A stretch of 6,384 nucleotides of DNA from DASWHK01 sp036398215 (GTDB taxonomy: Bacteria; Acidobacteriota; UBA890), in the NCBI GenBank assembly GCA_036398215.1, contig DASWHK010000264.1, forward strand, positions 1 through 6,384, read 5' to 3'. A program made the position numbers and the translations under genes. Shown piece by piece: positions 4,234 to 6,384 of the stretch (its first letter is position 1; every line of letters starts with the position of its first letter). Below the pieces are notes generated by a model that was not told where the DNA came from, searched no databases, and saw only the letters and a program-made list of their open reading frames with translations.

Positions 4234-6384
4234 ATGAGCTACGACCCCGCGACGATCGAGGCCAAGTGGCAGCAGCGCTGGGCCGAGGACCGCGTCTACC
4301 GGGCCAGCGCCGGCGGCAACCGCGACAAGTACTACTGCCTCGAGATGCTGCCGTACCCCTCCGGGCGCCTCCACATGGGTCACGTCCGCAATTACTCGAT
4401 CGGCGACGTGGTGGCTCGGTTCCGCAGCATGCGCGGCTTCAACGTCCTGCATCCGATGGGTTGGGACTCCTTCGGGCTGCCGGCCGAGAACGCCGCCATC
4501 CAGCGGGAGATCCATCCCGCGGCCTGGACCCGGCAGAACATCGAGGTCATGCGCCAGCAGCTGCAGAGGATGGGCTTCGGCTACGACTGGGAGCGTGAGA
4601 TCGCCAGCCACACCCCCGAGTACTACCGCTGGAACCAGTGGCTGTTCCTGCGCTTCCTCGAGCGCGGCCTCGCGTATCGGCGAGAGGCCCTCCTCAACTG
4701 GTGTCCCTCGTGCGAGACCGTGCTCGCCAACGAGCAGGTAGAGGAGGGGCTCTGCTGGCGCTGCGGCAGCGTCGCCGAGGAGCGGCGGATGTCGCAGTGG
4801 TTCTTCCGCATCACCGCCTACGTCGACGAGCTGCTCGCCGCGATCGATGGGCTCGAAGGTTGGCCGGAGAGAGTGCGGACGATGCAGCGCAACTGGATCG
4901 GCAAGAGCGACGGGGCGCGCGTCGAGTTCGGTCTCGAGGGCGGCGCCGGCGAGCTCGAGATCTTCACCACTCGCATCGATACGATCTTCGGCGCCACCTT
5001 CATGGTCATCGCCCCGGAGCACCCGCTGGCGGCGAAGTGGCGCGTCGAGGGGCCGGGGGCCGACGCCGAGTTGGGCGCCGACGAGCTGCGCGCGCAGATC
5101 GACCGGCTGCAGGGGATGCACCGGCGACAGCGGCCCGGCGAGGAGATCGAAAAGGCGGGCGTCTTCACCGGTCATTACGCGACCAACCCGTTCAACGACG
5201 AGCGCCTGCCGATCTGGGTGGCCAACTTCGTGCTCATGGACTACGGCACCGGCGCGGTCATGGCGGTGCCCGCCCACGACGAGCGCGACTTCGAGTTCGC
5301 CCACAAGTACGGCCTCCCGATCCGTCCGGTGATCGGGCCGCAGGGCGGCGAGCCCCCCGACTGGATCGCCGATCCCGATGCCCTGCAGGCGGCCTTCACC
5401 TCCCCGGGCGTCCTGCTGGCGGCGGCCGGCCCCTTTGCCGGCCTGTCGTCCGCCGAGGCCAGCGAGCGGATGATCGAGCAGGCCCGCGGCGGCGGCTACG
5501 GCGACGCGGCGACCGACTTCAAGATCAAGGACTGGGGCATCTCGCGGCAGCGTTACTGGGGGACGCCGATCCCGGTGATCCACTGCCCGGACTGCGGCGT
5601 CGTGCCGGTCCCCGACGAGCACCTTCCCGTGGAGCTGCCCGAGGAGGTCGAGCTCACCGGCGTCGGCGGCTCGCCGCTCGGCCACGTCGAGACCTTCGTC
5701 AACGTCGAGTGCCCGTCCTGCGGCGGCCCGGCGCGGCGCGAGACCGACACCATGGACACCTTCGTCGACTCGTCCTGGTATTACCTCCGTTACCTCTCGC
5801 CGCACCACGACGATGCGCCGTTCGAGCGCGCCGCCGCGGACTACTGGCTGCCGGTCGACATCTATATAGGGGGCATCACCCACGCCGTCCTCCACCTGCT
5901 GTACTTTCGTTTCTTCTGCAAGGCGATGGCCGATCTCGGCCTGTTGGGCGTGCGCGAGCCGGTGACCCGGTTGCTGACCCAGGGGATGGTGCTGATGGGC
6001 GGATCAGCGATGTCGAAGTCGCGCGGCAACGTCGTCGATCCGAACGAGATGGTGCAGCGCTACGGCGCCGACGCCACCCGAATCTTCGTGCTGTTCGCGG
6101 CGCCGCCGGAGCGGGATTTCGAGTGGGACGAGGGAGGGATCGAGGGCTGCGCCCGCTTCCTCAGCCGCACCTCGACGCTGGTCCTCCATTCGCTGCCGCA
6201 CCTGCCGCCGGTGGGGCAGGGGGGCGCCGACGGCGGCGCGCTACCCGCGCCGCTGGTGCGCCTGCGGCGCAAGGCGCACGACACCACCCGCCGGGTGGGC
6301 GACGAGATCGAGTCGCGCCTGCATTTCAACACCGCGATCGCGGCGTTGATGGAGCTGCTCAACGAGTGTACGGCGGCGAGCGCC
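4234..6384 (+). CDS. leuS: Leucyl-tRNA synthetase, 3' truncated by window edge
   Basis: The frame is open for 717 codons to the window end. It charges tRNA(Leu) with leucine in the cytosol (class I synthetase). Visible parts: catalytic motif YPSGRLHMGHVRNY with the HIGH-type HMGH at 47-50; HPMGWDSFGLPAENAA (73-88); a four-cysteine zinc site C157, C160, C174, C177; the CP1 editing domain with TTRIDTIFGATF (245-256; Thr250 aligns with the editing threonine of E. coli) and GTGAVMAVPAHDERDFEFA (338-356; Asp349 is the expected editing aspartate); ISRQRYWGTPIP (436-447); a second cysteine set C451, C454, C493, C496; DTFVDSSWYYLRY (508-520); and the KMSKS loop as AMSKS (592-596). The E. coli-type leucine-specific insertion before that loop is absent. 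Oddities are GGITHA (546-551), where E. coli has GGIEHA, and AMSKS. The anticodon-binding and C-terminal parts, perhaps 100-150 residues, lie mostly beyond the edge. ATG 4234 is chosen over the out-of-frame ATG 4229; only AGG (4225-4227) resembles a ribosome binding site. Confidence 0.97.
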   Translation, partial: MSYDPATIEAKWQQRWAEDRVYRASAGGNRDKYYCLEMLPYPSGRLHMGHVRNYSIGDVVARFRSMRGFNVLHPMGWDSFGLPAENAAIQREIHPAAWTRQNIEVMRQQLQRMGFGYDWEREIASHTPEYYRWNQWLFLRFLERGLAYRREALLNWCPSCETVLANEQVEEGLCWRCGSVAEERRMSQWFFRITAYVDELLAAIDGLEGWPERVRTMQRNWIGKSDGARVEFGLEGGAGELEIFTTRIDTIFGATFMVIAPEHPLAAKWRVEGPGADAELGADELRAQIDRLQGMHRRQRPGEEIEKAGVFTGHYATNPFNDERLPIWVANFVLMDYGTGAVMAVPAHDERDFEFAHKYGLPIRPVIGPQGGEPPDWIADPDALQAAFTSPGVLLAAAGPFAGLSSAEASERMIEQARGGGYGDAATDFKIKDWGISRQRYWGTPIPVIHCPDCGVVPVPDEHLPVELPEEVELTGVGGSPLGHVETFVNVECPSCGGPARRETDTMDTFVDSSWYYLRYLSPHHDDAPFERAAADYWLPVDIYIGGITHAVLHLLYFRFFCKAMADLGLLGVREPVTRLLTQGMVLMGGSAMSKSRGNVVDPNEMVQRYGADATRIFVLFAAPPERDFEWDEGGIEGCARFLSRTSTLVLHSLPHLPPVGQGGADGGALPAPLVRLRRKAHDTTRRVGDEIESRLHFNTAIAALMELLNECTAASA

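Noticed and set aside
3265..5895. An 876-codon open frame on the minus strand
   Set aside because: It lies antisense to ribH, nusB and leuS, whose plus-strand products carry full family motifs. Its translation is rich in Arg, Gly, Ala, Val and Leu with no recognisable domain, as expected from the codon mirror of a GC-rich gene.

Overview
This window is a high-GC (by eye around 70%) bacterial chromosome segment made almost entirely of housekeeping genes. The LexA sequence (N-terminus MYLTRRQKEI, helix-turn-helix part reading SSPATVYKH), the LeuRS without a leucine-specific insertion, and the gene orders ruvX-mltG and ribH-nusB-leuS suggest a Gram-negative or deep-branching lineage such as Acidobacteriota or a former deltaproteobacterial group. 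This is an inference from motif style, and I cannot fix the phylum.

Layout. 1-743 (+): 3' part of a GalU/RmlA-type sugar-nucleotide nucleotidyltransferase, cut by the left edge. 744-815: a tail-to-tail spacer packed with inverted repeats. 816-1418 (-): lexA, the SOS repressor. 1419-1560: the divergent lexA/ruvX control region, with the most AT-rich patch of the window. 1561-2001 (+): ruvX (yqgF), overlapping by 4 bp with mltG at 1998-3014 (+). 3015-3255: a 241-bp non-coding gap holding a long imperfect inverted repeat. 3256-3750 (+): ribH. 3754-4215 (+): nusB. 4234-6384 (+): leuS, cut by the right edge.

How the genes work together. ruvX and mltG form a coupled pair (pre-16S rRNA maturation or a Holliday-junction-resolvase-like activity, and peptidoglycan chain-length control) read away from lexA. 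ribH, nusB and leuS are tightly spaced (3 bp and 18 bp) and look like one operon joining riboflavin synthesis, rRNA antitermination and leucine tRNA charging. The large gap before ribH suggests that it has its own promoter.

I found no mobile element, CRISPR array, tRNA or rRNA, toxin-antitoxin pair or defence system, and no convincing new multi-gene system. The points worth a second look are small: the palindromic spacers, the foldable region before ribH, substitutions at usually conserved positions in RibH and LeuRS, and the near absence of Shine-Dalgarno sequences at several starts.
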